Position numbers and translations under genes: made by a program. DNA of 64,000 nucleotides. Origin: Vibrio caribbeanicus ATCC BAA-2122 (GTDB taxonomy: Bacteria > Pseudomonadota > Gammaproteobacteria > Enterobacterales > Vibrionaceae). The notes under the pieces are model-generated. The model was not told the origin of the DNA. It saw nothing but the letters and a program-made list of their open reading frames with translations, and did no database searches. Within the stretch, counting starts at the first letter, position 1. Each line of letters begins with the position of its first letter. Shown piece after piece: positions 37,772-47,311 of this stretch. The stretch covers positions 124,001 through 188,000 of the forward strand of contig NZ_AEIU01000075.1 in assembly GCF_000165125.1 (NCBI RefSeq). Reading direction: 5' to 3'.

Positions 37772-38620
37772 ATGATGAATAAAGAATTTAATAAGCCTAA
37801 GAATGTTAAGGATATGGGTGAAACTTTCGAGGAACTTCTTGCTCGTAAGTCGAAAGTTGCCAAGAAGGTTAGCAATACGACTCACGGCGTAACAAAACAG
37901 CGTGAGTCGGGCTCTGAGTTAAGTCCACAGGTTGAGCAAAACCTTGAGCGTTATCAGGACAAGCAGCAGAAAGCTCAGATTTTCCAGGTATGGTCTATGT
38001 TAATGCAGGCATTCGGTTCAAAATTTACTTACTTTTTTGGTGATGAGCCTGATAGCCGGTTTATGTCATTCGCCGCTTCACTCTCACATGATGGTTACAA
38101 ACGCTTGGAGGCCAATTTATACGAGCGTTTGGATGAAAATCAAGAATGGCCACCATCATTGGTAAGGTTAAGCCAGTTGGCCGACTCTCCGACAAAGGAG
38201 ATGATGTATCAAGCCAGACAAAAGCTATTCCACAATCCTGTCCCGAGTTGTGAGTTAAATCGAGTTGAGCTTTACATTCGCAGATATAAAATGAGCGAAG
38301 TAAGAAATTTTTCAGACAGGTTCTTTGAAGCTGAATTTAATCGTCGTTTCACTCAATGGTTTAGAGAAGTGATGCTTGATGACCTTGACACACAAGTTGA
38401 AGCTAGGCAAAAAACTCTCTCTGACAACATAAATACTTTTACGTCGACTGAACATGACCGACGTAGAGAAGAGCAGGTGACGAATGGTGAAGCTTTCGAC
38501 CATCCACTGGGAGAAAGGATTAAAGATTTGATCGATTCTAAAAGCAGTAGTTGGGAGGCACTATCAAGTGAGCAAGAAGAGCTTGTACAGAAAATACGTC
38601 AAGCAACTAAGGGGAAATAG
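37772..38620 (+). CDS. lambda P-like replication/helicase-loading candidate
   Basis: 282 residues. The central region (KAQIFQVWSMLMQAFGSKF, then ERLDENQEWPPSLVRLSQLAD, residues about 70-150) resembles the conserved part of phage lambda replication protein P and its relatives, in which a PPSL motif closes a helical domain that holds DnaB. Flanking regions are charged and helical, without membrane segments. By analogy it may load or remodel the replicative helicase; the similarity is by eye. It starts at one of two adjacent ATGs and its stop overlaps the GTG start of the next gene (TAGTG). Confidence 0.6.
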   Translation: MMNKEFNKPKNVKDMGETFEELLARKSKVAKKVSNTTHGVTKQRESGSELSPQVEQNLERYQDKQQKAQIFQVWSMLMQAFGSKFTYFFGDEPDSRFMSFAASLSHDGYKRLEANLYERLDENQEWPPSLVRLSQLADSPTKEMMYQARQKLFHNPVPSCELNRVELYIRRYKMSEVRNFSDRFFEAEFNRRFTQWFREVMLDDLDTQVEARQKTLSDNINTFTSTEHDRRREEQVTNGEAFDHPLGERIKDLIDSKSSSWEALSSEQEELVQKIRQATKGK

Positions 38621-39294
38621 TGCGCAACTTTGAGGTTTTAGAGAGAGGAAATGACTACTTTGTTTGTCAAGTGGATGGTATGCATTGCCGTATTGTCATT
38701 GATGAGTTTAGCTCTGCTCTGACTATAGGTGAACACAGACTACATGTTGAAGAAGTGTCAGACAGGTATGTTCACCATTCGAAAGATGGTATTTTTAGAT
38801 TGACTCTGCCTCTTGAAGAGCAGGATTCAATTGCTATCTGCACACTAAATGCTGGTCCGAGAAATCAATTTACCTATCGTTCTTGCCTTAAGCTCGGAGG
38901 CAAATGGGAACCGATACTTAATGAATGGGTGTTTTCAGCCTCGGTATCCGATAAAGTGGATCAATTGCGGCAAATTATACATTCACCAAGAAAAATATTA
39001 GAAGTAACATTTAAAGAAACTATCTCTATGCCGAATAAATCTTTGTCTTTATTTGGCTTCGAGTTAGTAAAAGGAATAAAGCGTAACCACGAACCTATCT
39101 TTCATCGCGGGGTCTCTCTTAAGAAAGGGACCATTTCATATGTTGTTTCGGATACTAGCAAGACAGTAGCACTTGCTGGCTCTATCGTGCGCCTAACCGT
39201 GCCTGAGGGTATGCTAAAAGATAAGCGCTTCAAAGAAGAATACTTCGCAGCGCTTGATTATCGAATACTAAAGTCGTCACGTAAGCGCTTTTAA
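38620..39294 (+). CDS. unknown protein, third gene of the replication-like trio
   Basis: 224 residues, beta-rich with a basic C-terminus ending KSSRKRF; no membrane segment, signal peptide or known motif. The GTG start overlaps the stop of the preceding gene by one base and has AGGGG five bases upstream, so it is translationally coupled and almost certainly works with the two genes before it. The basic end suggests nucleic-acid contact. No family recognised. Confidence 0.65.
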   Translation: MRNFEVLERGNDYFVCQVDGMHCRIVIDEFSSALTIGEHRLHVEEVSDRYVHHSKDGIFRLTLPLEEQDSIAICTLNAGPRNQFTYRSCLKLGGKWEPILNEWVFSASVSDKVDQLRQIIHSPRKILEVTFKETISMPNKSLSLFGFELVKGIKRNHEPIFHRGVSLKKGTISYVVSDTSKTVALAGSIVRLTVPEGMLKDKRFKEEYFAALDYRILKSSRKRF

Positions 39295-39300
39295 TCAAAG

Positions 39301-39326
39301 AGCCACTCAGAATGTTTCGAGTGGCT
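39301..39326. terminator. terminator-like hairpin between convergent genes
   Basis: An 8-bp stem (39301-39308 with 39319-39326) and a 10-base loop between the gene trio and trpA. The T-tract is weak on the plus strand and moderate on the minus strand. Confidence 0.6.
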
Positions 39327-39375
39327 TACTATTCAGTTTGGAGTGAACTGGTTATTTTTGAACGTCAAATACCGT

Positions 39376-40194
39376 TCAAAGGGAGTTGGAAGTATGCGTT
39401 GCCGCTTTCATGCCTTTCACAAATTGTGCCAAATCATCCAACATTTTGTTGGGCTCATCCAGAGAACTTTCAATAATTTTTACAACAGCAGAGCCAGAAA
39501 TGGCACCAGATGCACCTGCTTTGAGAGCCTGTTTGACTTGCTCAGGCTGTGAGATACCAAAGCCAAGCAACGCGGGAGGTGCGTTGAAATCACGCAGCGA
39601 ACTAAGAACTTTGTCTACGGGCATATTCGCTTCATTTTCTGCACCAGTTACTCCTGTGCGAGAGAGTAGATAAGTGTATCCTTCACCTAACTCAGCAACC
39701 TGTTTTATTGTTGATTCATCAGCAGTAGGAGGAGCGATAAAGATAGGATGAATATCGTATTTTTTTGCAGCAGCAACAAATTCTCTGCTTTCATTGGTTG
39801 GAACATCGGCAATTAAGACTGAATCTATTCCAGCTTCTTTACAGCGCTGATAAAAGTTATCTATTCCTCGCGAATAGACCAAATTAGCATACATGAGGAG
39901 ACCAATGGGTAGGTCAGGAAATTCGTCGCGTATTCTTTGTATTTGTGTAAAGCAATTGTCTGGTGTTGCTCCAGAGTCGAGTGCTCGAATATTTGCCCCT
40001 TGAATTGTTGGACCATCGGCGAGCGGATCTGAAAATGGTATACCAAGCTCTAAGGCATCTGCTCCTGATTCGGCTAATGTCTTCATAATTTGGTAGGACT
40101 GTTCGAGGTTGGGATCACCTACGGTCACGAAAGGAACAAATGCACCTTGGTTTTTTGTTGTCAGACTTTCAAACATTTTTACATAGCGACTCAT
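39376..40194 (-). CDS. trpA: tryptophan synthase alpha subunit TrpA
   Basis: 272 residues, TIM barrel. It has [11 protein letters not shown] with the catalytic Glu region [15 protein letters not shown], which includes the catalytic Asp, and [10 protein letters not shown] in the phosphate-binding part. It cleaves indole-3-glycerol phosphate to indole for TrpB. Length matches E. coli TrpA. The last gene of the trp operon; its ATG overlaps the trpB stop (TAATG), giving translational coupling and near-equal subunit levels. Confidence 0.97.
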   Translation of the reverse strand: MSRYVKMFESLTTKNQGAFVPFVTVGDPNLEQSYQIMKTLAESGADALELGIPFSDPLADGPTIQGANIRALDSGATPDNCFTQIQRIRDEFPDLPIGLLMYANLVYSRGIDNFYQRCKEAGIDSVLIADVPTNESREFVAAAKKYDIHPIFIAPPTADESTIKQVAELGEGYTYLLSRTGVTGAENEANMPVDKVLSSLRDFNAPPALLGFGISQPEQVKQALKAGASGAISGSAVVKIIESSLDEPNKMLDDLAQFVKGMKAATHTSNSL

Positions 40195-41384
40195 TAGATA
40201 ACTCCTTTTTCTTCTAGGATGGCACTTACAGTAAAAATATCCTTATCCCCTCGACCAGATAAATTCACGACTAACAACTGTTCTTGATCTGGATTGCTCC
40301 GAGCCATTTTTAGTGCGTGTGCGACTGCATGAGCAGATTCCAGGGCAGGGATAATTCCCTCGTGACTTGCTATCTCTTGGAATGCTTCTAATGCTTCATC
40401 ATCCGTTACATTATCGTACTCCGCTCGACCTGTCGCATTTAAGTGGGCGTGTTGGGGGCCAACAGATGGAAAATCTAATCCAGCGGAAACAGAATAAGAC
40501 TCTTCTACTTGACCATATGTGTCCTGCATTAGCGGAGCTTTCATTCCGAAAAATATTCCGGTTTTTCCATGCTTGAGTGGAGCACCATGCTGGTCTGTGT
40601 CAATGCCTTTGCCGGCTGGTTCTACGCCAATAAGTCGGACGGACTCTTCTTCGATAAAGTCTGCAAACATACCGATAGCATTCGAACCACCCCCTACACA
40701 GGCTATGACCGCATCAGGTAATCGTCCCTCTCGAGCTAAGATCTGATTCTTGGTTTCCTCACCAATCATTCTCTGAAAATCTCTCACTATGGTGGGGAAT
40801 GGATGAGGACCCGCTGCGGTACCAAGTAAATAATGTGCTTCTTGATATGTGGCCGACCAATCCCTCAACGCCTCATTGCAAGCATCCTTTAATGTTGCTG
40901 AACCTGAATGTACGGGGATAACCTCTGCGCCCATCAACTTCATTCGAAACACATTTGGGCTTTGACGTTCAACATCCTTAGCGCCCATATACACGCGGCA
41001 CTTTAGGCCGAGTAGTGCACATGCTAGCGCGGTTGCAACACCGTGTTGACCTGCGCCAGTCTCGGCAATGATCTCATTCTTTCCCATTCTTTTTGCGAGT
41101 AATGCTTGTCCCAAGACTTGATTGGTTTTGTGAGCGCCACCATGAAGAAGGTCTTCTCGTTTTAGATAGAGCTTGGTTTTTGTACCTTTCGTGAGGTTGC
41201 GAGTGAGCGTTAGTGCAGTTGGCCGGCCGGCGTACTCTTGGAGTAGAGACATAAACTCACTACGAAAGCTGGGATCATCTTGGGCATCAATAAAAGCCTG
41301 CTCCAACTGGTCGAGTGCTGGTACGAGAATCTGTGGCACGTACTGGCCACCATACTCACCAAAATAGGCATCAAGTTTTGCCAT
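40194..41384 (-). CDS. trpB: tryptophan synthase beta subunit TrpB
   Basis: 396 residues from ATG 41384, matching the E. coli length. It has the PLP lysine in GGAHKTNQ (K86) and the phosphate-binding [10 protein letters not shown]. It condenses indole with serine to make tryptophan, in complex with TrpA. I prefer 41384, which has an AAGGA ribosome binding site about 7 bases upstream, over the frame-extending ATG at 41405. The start lies 50 bp after trpCF. Confidence 0.97.
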   Translation of the reverse strand: MAKLDAYFGEYGGQYVPQILVPALDQLEQAFIDAQDDPSFRSEFMSLLQEYAGRPTALTLTRNLTKGTKTKLYLKREDLLHGGAHKTNQVLGQALLAKRMGKNEIIAETGAGQHGVATALACALLGLKCRVYMGAKDVERQSPNVFRMKLMGAEVIPVHSGSATLKDACNEALRDWSATYQEAHYLLGTAAGPHPFPTIVRDFQRMIGEETKNQILAREGRLPDAVIACVGGGSNAIGMFADFIEEESVRLIGVEPAGKGIDTDQHGAPLKHGKTGIFFGMKAPLMQDTYGQVEESYSVSAGLDFPSVGPQHAHLNATGRAEYDNVTDDEALEAFQEIASHEGIIPALESAHAVAHALKMARSNPDQEQLLVVNLSGRGDKDIFTVSAILEEKGVI

Positions 41385-41434
41385 ATCTTTTTCCTTAACT
41401 GTCATGCAGCACGAAAACTCATGCCGTGATATTT

Positions 41435-42853
41435 TTAATAACTTCTGATTGCTTGAAAAGTCTGAGCCAGTTTATCCGAGTCTTTTTTACCCGCGGATGT
41501 CTCAACACCAGAGTTAATGTCCAATCCTAAACAGCCTTGTTCTGCTGCTTTTTGCGCGTTGAAAGGAGTAATGCCGCCCGCCAACATAACTCTACTAGGG
41601 TCAGGGATGAGAGACCAGTCGAAAACTAAGCCTGTTCCGCCAACTTTAGCACCAACTTGTGTGTCCAATAAGTGACGATCTATGTGGTTTTCCATAAAGT
41701 TTGGCACTTGATCACTGACACCATATGCTTTCCAAATTTCTACATCTTCACCAAGTTGCTTCCTCAAGTCGGCAATAAACGATTCATCCTCTTTTCCGTG
41801 TAGTTGGACCGCTTTGAGGCCGAGAACGCCAACGACTTCTAAGATTGCTTCAATGGTATGATTTTGGAAAACGCCGACATATTGAAGCGGGGCTCCGAGG
41901 ATAACTTCTTTTGCCTGCTCAATATCAACATAGCGAGGAGAGCGTTCAGCAAATATAAGCCCCCCAAACACTGCACCAGATTGGTAGACACTCGCTGCAT
42001 CCTCGGCACGAGTCAATCCACACACTTTGTTCTCACCATAAATAACTTTTCTTACCGCCAGCTCAAGGTCTGGTTCTGCCATTAGAGAACTGCCGATAAG
42101 AAATCCATTGGCATAGGGAACCAGATCTCTGATTTGCTGGTGGGTATAAATACCTGATTCAGAGATGATGGTCACCTCTGATAAACGCTGGCGAACTATA
42201 GGAGCGAGCTCTTTTGTGCGATTGAGATCCGTCGTTAGGTCACGAAGATTTCTATTGTTGATCCCGATTACGCGGGCACCAAGTTTAACAGCTCGTTCTA
42301 ATTCATCTTGGTTACTTATCTCAGTTAATATGCCCATATCGAGTGAATCGGCAACCTGAGATAAATGTCGATATTCGTCGTCATTTAAAACAGATAGCAT
42401 CAGTAATATAGCGTCTGCTTGATAGTGCCTAGCTAGGTAAACTTGATAGCTATCAATAAAAAAATCTTTACATAGTAGCGGCTGACTTGTTTGTTTCTTT
42501 ATTTGAGGGATAAAATCAAAACTACCTTGAAAATACTTCTCGTCAGTCAAGATTGAGATAGCATCAGCATGTCTAGAATAAACAGATGCGATCTCTTCGA
42601 GGTCAAAGTGTTCCCGTATTAGTCCCTTGGAAGGCGATGCTTTTTTGCATTCGGTGATAAAGACAGTCTTGTTTTGCTCTAATGCTGCATAGAAGTCTCG
42701 ATCTGAGGGTTTAAGATCTTTCTCAAAGCCCTCGAGTGGCTGATGGGATTTTCGCTCTGCAACCCATAACTCTTTATCATTGACAATTTTTTGAAGGACT
42801 TCTGCCATGTTGGCCTCTCGCACTGAGATATGCTCAGATAATTTGTCAGTCAT
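41435..42853 (-). CDS. trpCF: bifunctional TrpC-TrpF (IGP synthase / PRA isomerase)
   Basis: 472 residues, a fusion as in E. coli. TrpC part: [10 protein letters not shown] and IGINNRNL (indole-3-glycerol-phosphate synthase, residues about 15-270). TrpF part: [18 protein letters not shown] and LAGGITPFN (phosphoribosylanthranilate isomerase, about 275-470). Both act on consecutive steps. Two starts are plausible: ATG 42853 (AAGG eight bases upstream) and ATG 42808 (AGAGG five bases upstream, and the N-terminus then matches the E. coli protein). I give the longer one with doubt. Gap to trpD is 26 bp. Confidence 0.95.
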   Translation of the reverse strand: MTDKLSEHISVREANMAEVLQKIVNDKELWVAERKSHQPLEGFEKDLKPSDRDFYAALEQNKTVFITECKKASPSKGLIREHFDLEEIASVYSRHADAISILTDEKYFQGSFDFIPQIKKQTSQPLLCKDFFIDSYQVYLARHYQADAILLMLSVLNDDEYRHLSQVADSLDMGILTEISNQDELERAVKLGARVIGINNRNLRDLTTDLNRTKELAPIVRQRLSEVTIISESGIYTHQQIRDLVPYANGFLIGSSLMAEPDLELAVRKVIYGENKVCGLTRAEDAASVYQSGAVFGGLIFAERSPRYVDIEQAKEVILGAPLQYVGVFQNHTIEAILEVVGVLGLKAVQLHGKEDESFIADLRKQLGEDVEIWKAYGVSDQVPNFMENHIDRHLLDTQVGAKVGGTGLVFDWSLIPDPSRVMLAGGITPFNAQKAAEQGCLGLDINSGVETSAGKKDSDKLAQTFQAIRSY

Positions 42854-42879
42854 TTTGGTTACCTTGTCTATCCATTTGG

Positions 42880-43878
42880 TTATGCATGTGATGCTAGTTG
42901 TTTGACTAGCTCATATGCTTTTCCAGAATTCATCACGTCAATCGCCTGCTGCGTATTTATTTTCAGATCTTCGTGCCCAAAAAGACGCATGAGAAGAGCA
43001 ACGTTTACAGCGATAGCACTTAATTGTGCTTGTGTTCCTTTACCAGTAAGAATATTGGTGATAATTGTACGGTTTTCCTCTGGAAGCCCGCCTTTAATGG
43101 CTTCAATTGGGTGAACGTCAACACCGAAATCTTTGGGTTCAAGAGTATATTCTTTTATTACTCCATCGCTGATCTCAGCGACTTTGGTTGAGCCATGAAT
43201 CGCAACCTCATCAAGACCGCTACCATGAACGACAGCTGCGCGCTTCATTCCCATTTTAAGCATGGTTTGCGCGATGGGCTTCACTAAGTCTGCAGAATAT
43301 ACACCCATTAGTTGTATGTTTGGTTGAGCAGGGTTAATCAATGGACCCAGAATATTAAAAATAGTGCGTGTTTTCATAGCCTGTCTGACAGGCATAGCAT
43401 GTTTAACACCTTGGTGATATTGAGGTGCAAATAGAAATGCAACGCCAATATTATCGATTGCAAGTTTTGTATCCTCGGGAGTCATGGCTAAGTTTATTCC
43501 AAATGAGTCAAGTAAATCTGAGCTGCCAGATTTGCTCGAAACACTACGATTTCCATGTTTTGCTATTTTTAGCCCACAGGCAGCGGCAACAAAGGCGGCC
43601 GTTGTAGATATATTGATAGTGTCATGGCCATCCCCTCCAGTCCCAACAATGTCTGCAACATCGTATTCAATTTTTGGAAATCTTTTCGCATTTGATACTA
43701 ATGCACTAGCTGCTCCAGCAATCTCATCAGGTGTTTCTCCTTTGAGTTTTAATGCGGTCAATGCTGAGGCCATGATAATAGGGTCGACATCTCCACGGAT
43801 AATGGCTTCGAAGAGTTGCTTACTTTCTGCCTGAGTGAGTGACATTTTGTTGTAGAGCTTGGTTAATATCGCTTCCAT
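42880..43878 (-). CDS. trpD: anthranilate phosphoribosyltransferase TrpD
   Basis: 332 residues from ATG 43878. It has the family motifs GTGGDGHDTINISTTAA (PRPP binding), KHGNRSVSSKSGSSDLL and NPAQPNIQLMGVYS. It transfers a phosphoribosyl group to anthranilate. The gene is separate from trpG, in contrast to E. coli where they are fused. An AAGGAGG stretch precedes the start by 11 bases, and the gene starts 16 bp after trpG. The frame extends 24 codons upstream over trpG, but that part is not TrpD-like. Confidence 0.96.
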   Translation of the reverse strand: MEAILTKLYNKMSLTQAESKQLFEAIIRGDVDPIIMASALTALKLKGETPDEIAGAASALVSNAKRFPKIEYDVADIVGTGGDGHDTINISTTAAFVAAACGLKIAKHGNRSVSSKSGSSDLLDSFGINLAMTPEDTKLAIDNIGVAFLFAPQYHQGVKHAMPVRQAMKTRTIFNILGPLINPAQPNIQLMGVYSADLVKPIAQTMLKMGMKRAAVVHGSGLDEVAIHGSTKVAEISDGVIKEYTLEPKDFGVDVHPIEAIKGGLPEENRTIITNILTGKGTQAQLSAIAVNVALLMRLFGHEDLKINTQQAIDVMNSGKAYELVKQLASHA

Positions 43879-43894
43879 ATGGACCGGACCCTCC

Positions 43895-44482
43895 TTATCG
43901 ATTAGTACTCTGCGCCCAGTCAATGACATTGGCAAGGAGTTTTGCTCCATGTGTTGTCATTATGGACTCAGGGTGAAATTGAAAACCACACACTTTGTCT
44001 CTGTCGTTAGCAACAGACATAACCAAACCTTCAACTTCTGCGGTAACATTCAGTTGCTCTGGGATATCTGTTGCTACTAATGAATGGTAACGAGCAATGG
44101 CAAAAGGAGAGGGTAGCGAGTGATAACAAGCGTGATTGTTATGATGCATCATAGATACTTTACCATGGACAATATTGTCTGCACCGATGACTTTTCCTCC
44201 ATAGGCTTCAACGATAGCCTGATGACCTAGGCAAATACCGATGATAGGGACTTGGCCTTTGAAGGTATTGATCAGCTCTGGCATTACACCGGCGTCTGAG
44301 GGGACTCCTGGCCCAGGTGAAAGAACAAATACTGCGCTTTCGAGTTCTATGGCTGTGCGTTTGAGAGTTTCAATAGAAATCGTATTGCGATAGATAGTAA
44401 CTTTATGACCCAGTGACCTAAATTGATCGACGAGATTATAGGAAAAAGAATCGAAGTTATCGATAAAAATGATGCTAGCCAT
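43895..44482 (-). CDS. trpG: anthranilate synthase glutaminase subunit TrpG
   Basis: 195 residues, class I glutamine amidotransferase: GICLGHQ with the nucleophile Cys (about C84) and the HPESI catalytic His-Glu near 170. It supplies ammonia to TrpE for anthranilate synthesis. It starts at ATG 44482, seven bases after the trpE stop, which suggests coupled translation. The long upstream extension of the frame overlaps trpE and is not real. Confidence 0.96.
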   Translation of the reverse strand: MASIIFIDNFDSFSYNLVDQFRSLGHKVTIYRNTISIETLKRTAIELESAVFVLSPGPGVPSDAGVMPELINTFKGQVPIIGICLGHQAIVEAYGGKVIGADNIVHGKVSMMHHNNHACYHSLPSPFAIARYHSLVATDIPEQLNVTAEVEGLVMSVANDRDKVCGFQFHPESIMTTHGAKLLANVIDWAQSTNR

Positions 44483-44489
44483 AGGTGTT

Positions 44490-46055
44490 CTACTCCTTGT
44501 GTGCTGCTTGAATTGCAGAGATAACAGCCTGTGCTTTACCGCGAGTTTCGTCAGTTTCAGCTTGCGGGTCGGAATCGAATACAACGCCTGCACCAGCCTG
44601 AACATGTGCAATCCCATTTTCTATGTAGGCTGATCGGATTACGATACAAGTATCAAAGTTTCCTTCTCCGGTCAGATATCCTACCGCACCGCCATAACTC
44701 CCTCTCCGCGCCTTTTCAACCTGGCGAATGAGCTGCATAGCTCGGACCTTTGGTGCACCTGTTAATGTTCCCATATTCATGCAAGCTTGGTACGCATGTA
44801 GGGCATCGAGATCATGCCGTAATTGTCCAACGACGCGAGATACTAGGTGCATGACATGGCTGTATCTGTCGACTTTCAGTAAATCGGCGACATGTCTGGT
44901 GCCCGGTTGAGAAATGCGTGCAATATCATTGCGTGCTAGATCAACCAACATCATGTGTTCTGCGTTTTCTTTTTTGTCAGTTCTGAGCTCGAGTTCAATG
45001 CGACAATCAAGGTCTAAGTCAATCTGACCATCTTCCTGCTTTCCACGATGGCGAGTACCAGCAATAGGGTAAATTTCTACCTGGTTGCTCATCACATCAT
45101 ATTTAAGAGCGCTTTCAGGCGATGCACCAAAAAGCGTAAAATGTTCGTCTTGCATGAAGAACATATACGGGCTTGGATTACTCTGTTTTAATTCTTTGTA
45201 CGCAACGAGGGGAGATGGGCAAGGTAAAGAAAACCTTCTGGAGGGCACTACCTGAAAAACATCACCTTGGACGACATATTGTTTTAGTTCAGATACAAGT
45301 TCACTGAATTCAACGTCTGATAAACTGTATTTAAGTTCCAGATTGGTAACACTTGTCGCAGTGGGCAGTGGCATGGTTTTTTCGCAATGTTTTACTATGT
45401 CTGCTACGCGTTGCTCTAGTCGCTCTCTCTCGTTGGTATCATTGATAAATAGGCTTGCTTGAACGTCACAAGTATTCGCCTGATGGTCGACTGTTACGAG
45501 TGTCTCGGCCAAATAGAAGACATAGTCTGGACAGGAATCTATTTGAGAGGTGTTTCCAAGGGGTTCGAAGTTGGCGACGAGGTCATAAGCGAAGAGCCCA
45601 CCGAGAAACAGCGCATGTTTGTGTTGATCTGAAGTGTCAAAACTGTGCTGGACAAGGCGTAGTGCATCGAACACAGACGGCTCTTTCACCCTAGAGTCTT
45701 CGTCTAAATCATCGCTAGTTTCGGGAAAGTTAATAGTAAGCGCGGTTTCGCCATTAGAGAAACTAATGTTGCTCGGTATATTTTGGACAATATGGTTTTT
45801 AACATTCACTCCGTTTTGTGATAATGCAGTAAATGTAACCGAGTTTCCATTACACACTATACGAAGCGCTGCATCAATGACCAATAGACTTTGCAAGTTT
45901 TCTTTCGAGTCGATTTCAGCAGATTCGAGTAGCAAGCTGTCCGATTTTTTGTTGCATAAAGCATGAAACAGCTCTGTAGGATCTGAGGTGTAAGGAGCAA
46001 CAGAAGTAAGACATTCTACTCCAGCTAAGTTATTTATTGTAATGGCCTTATTCAC
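44490..46055 (-). CDS. trpE: anthranilate synthase component I TrpE
   Basis: 521 residues. The chorismate-binding C-terminal domain has YPIAGTRHRGK, LVDLARNDIARI and GAGVVFDSDP. The N-terminal LLLESAEI segment, near residue 42, is the site linked to feedback inhibition by tryptophan in E. coli and Salmonella. It converts chorismate to anthranilate with ammonia from TrpG. It is the first structural gene of the operon, 112 bp after the attenuator, so it is controlled by TrpR and by the leader. Confidence 0.97.
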   Translation of the reverse strand: MNKAITINNLAGVECLTSVAPYTSDPTELFHALCNKKSDSLLLESAEIDSKENLQSLLVIDAALRIVCNGNSVTFTALSQNGVNVKNHIVQNIPSNISFSNGETALTINFPETSDDLDEDSRVKEPSVFDALRLVQHSFDTSDQHKHALFLGGLFAYDLVANFEPLGNTSQIDSCPDYVFYLAETLVTVDHQANTCDVQASLFINDTNERERLEQRVADIVKHCEKTMPLPTATSVTNLELKYSLSDVEFSELVSELKQYVVQGDVFQVVPSRRFSLPCPSPLVAYKELKQSNPSPYMFFMQDEHFTLFGASPESALKYDVMSNQVEIYPIAGTRHRGKQEDGQIDLDLDCRIELELRTDKKENAEHMMLVDLARNDIARISQPGTRHVADLLKVDRYSHVMHLVSRVVGQLRHDLDALHAYQACMNMGTLTGAPKVRAMQLIRQVEKARRGSYGGAVGYLTGEGNFDTCIVIRSAYIENGIAHVQAGAGVVFDSDPQAETDETRGKAQAVISAIQAAHKE

Positions 46056-46167
46056 AAGACCTCCTTTTTTAACTTAATTGACCTGATGGTACTCTCTTGA
46101 GCAATGTATATCTCCAATCAAGCGTCAATTTATTGTTATACTGGCAAGGGATAAATAAACCCTTGAC

Positions 46168-46197
46168 CAAAAAATAAGCCCGCTATTATCGCGGGCT
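46168..46197 (-). terminator. trp attenuator (terminator hairpin)
   Basis: A 7-bp GC-rich stem (46177-46183 with 46191-46197) with a 7-base loop. On the minus strand it is followed by a T-rich tail (46169-46176). It lies after trpL and before trpE. The 5' arm can instead pair with the AGCCCG block at 46228-46233, which overlaps the trpL stop, giving an antiterminator; a second small hairpin (46211-46227) lies between them. Confidence 0.85.
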
Positions 46198-46225
46198 AGA
46201 AAACACGTAGGAATAGATGTTCTAT

Positions 46226-46342
46226 TCAGCCCGAGGCAAATGTTTGGTTGAGACGCCAACATATCTGATTCGCTAGAAATCTAAATACAGTAGTGGTTTG
46301 ACAAACTTTTACTTTATGATTTTGCGTAATCTCTTGTAACAT
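46226..46342 (-). CDS. trpL: trp operon leader peptide TrpL
   Basis: A 38-codon frame, ATG 46342 to TGA 46226, starting MLQEITQNHKVKV, between the trp promoter and the attenuator. Its position, and the fact that its stop codon overlaps the antiterminator arm, mark it as the leader peptide of an attenuation system. The unusual point is that it has only one tryptophan codon, W29, with cysteine at 14 and 28; attenuator peptides normally carry two or more adjacent Trp codons near this point. The ribosome binding site is weak (GAGAC). It is too short to find by size alone. Confidence 0.75.
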   Translation of the reverse strand: MLQEITQNHKVKVCQTTTVFRFLANQICWRLNQTFASG

Positions 46343-46374
46343 AGTGTCTCAACTTTTTCTAATGAAGTATCTGC

Positions 46375-46392
46375 GTACTAGTTAACTAGTGC
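46375..46392. promoter_or_regulatory. TrpR operator
   Basis: GTACTAGTTAACTAGTGC, a near-perfect palindrome that differs by one base from the fully symmetric TrpR consensus GTACTAGTTAACTAGTAC. It overlaps the -10 of the trp promoter, so bound TrpR would block transcription. It lies 32 bp before the rnm start on the plus strand. Confidence 0.92.
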
Positions 46393-46408
46393 GAGAGTGA
46401 AAAGTCAA
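46380..46408 (-). promoter_or_regulatory. trp operon promoter
   Basis: On the minus strand: -35 TTGACT (46403-46408), a 17-base spacer and -10 TTAACT (46380-46385). It has the same architecture as the E. coli trp promoter, with the operator over the -10. Confidence 0.85.
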
Positions 46409-46423
46409 CAAAAAAATAAAATT

Positions 46424-47275
46424 ATGAGAATTGATTTACATAGCCATACAACTGCTTCTGATGGAAGGCTGTCACCACAGGCTCTTGTTGATAGAGCTAT
46501 AGACTTTGAGCTTGATGTGTTAGCCATCACTGACCACGATACAATCGAGGGTTTAGATCAAGCTCATCGTTATATCAATGAGCGCCAGCTTTCCCTCAAA
46601 TTGGTAAATGGCATCGAAGTATCAACGGTTTGGCAAAATAAAGATATTCACATCGTTGGCTTAAATATTGATGTTGGGTGTCGCGAACTACTCAACCTCA
46701 TCGCTGCACAGAAAGAACACCGTTTATCTCGTGCGCAGTTAATTGCTAATCGTCTAGAAAAAGTGACTAAAGAAGGTGTGTATGAACAGGTATTGGAGTT
46801 GGCTGGTGAAGCGTCAATTACTCGAGCACATTTTGCCAAGTGGCTAGTTGATAATGGCTATGCCAAGACAATGCAGCAAGTGTTTAAAAGGTACTTGACT
46901 CGTGATAAGCCCGGTTATGTACCTCCAAGCTGGTGTTCAATGAAAGAGGCGATAGAGGCGATACATGCCGCTGGGGGACAAGCAGTACTGGCACATCCAG
47001 GGCGGTATAAGCTTACAACTAAATGGATAAAACGTTTAATTGGAGCTTTTGTCGAAGCTGGAGGAGACGCGATGGAGATTGCACAACCGCAGCAAGCGCA
47101 ACATGAGCGACGGACGCTAGCCGATTATGCGATACAATACAATCTACTTGTGTCGCAAGGTAGTGACTTCCATTACCCGTCACCATGGATGGAACTAGGA
47201 AGGAATTTGTGGCTTCCATCAGGTGTTGAACCTGTTTGGAAGAATTGGAATATTGAGCCTTCCAATATTGATTAA
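46424..47275 (+). CDS. rnm: 5'-3' exoribonuclease Rnm (PHP domain; TrpH/YciV)
   Basis: 283 residues from ATG 46424. The PHP phosphoesterase motifs are present: [11 protein letters not shown] (metal-binding His and Asp), [18 protein letters not shown] and GSDFHYP near 255. Rnm removes nucleotides from the 5' ends of 5S and other RNAs in E. coli. An in-frame ATG nine codons upstream lies over the AT-rich promoter and is unlikely to be used. The gene is divergent from the trp operon and shares its intergenic region with the TrpR operator, an arrangement conserved in other enterics and vibrios. Downstream genes yciO and rluB follow on the same strand. Confidence 0.92.
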   Translation: MRIDLHSHTTASDGRLSPQALVDRAIDFELDVLAITDHDTIEGLDQAHRYINERQLSLKLVNGIEVSTVWQNKDIHIVGLNIDVGCRELLNLIAAQKEHRLSRAQLIANRLEKVTKEGVYEQVLELAGEASITRAHFAKWLVDNGYAKTMQQVFKRYLTRDKPGYVPPSWCSMKEAIEAIHAAGGQAVLAHPGRYKLTTKWIKRLIGAFVEAGGDAMEIAQPQQAQHERRTLADYAIQYNLLVSQGSDFHYPSPWMELGRNLWLPSGVEPVWKNWNIEPSNID

Positions 47276-47311
47276 CTATAGAGTCGAGAGACTCAATAAT
47301 GAGGATTTACA

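Noticed and set aside
37014-39294. The O/P-like trio as part of a resident prophage
   Set aside because: No integrase, repressor, structural or lysis genes and no attachment-site repeats are seen on either side; flanks are core genes (ABC exporter and trp operon).
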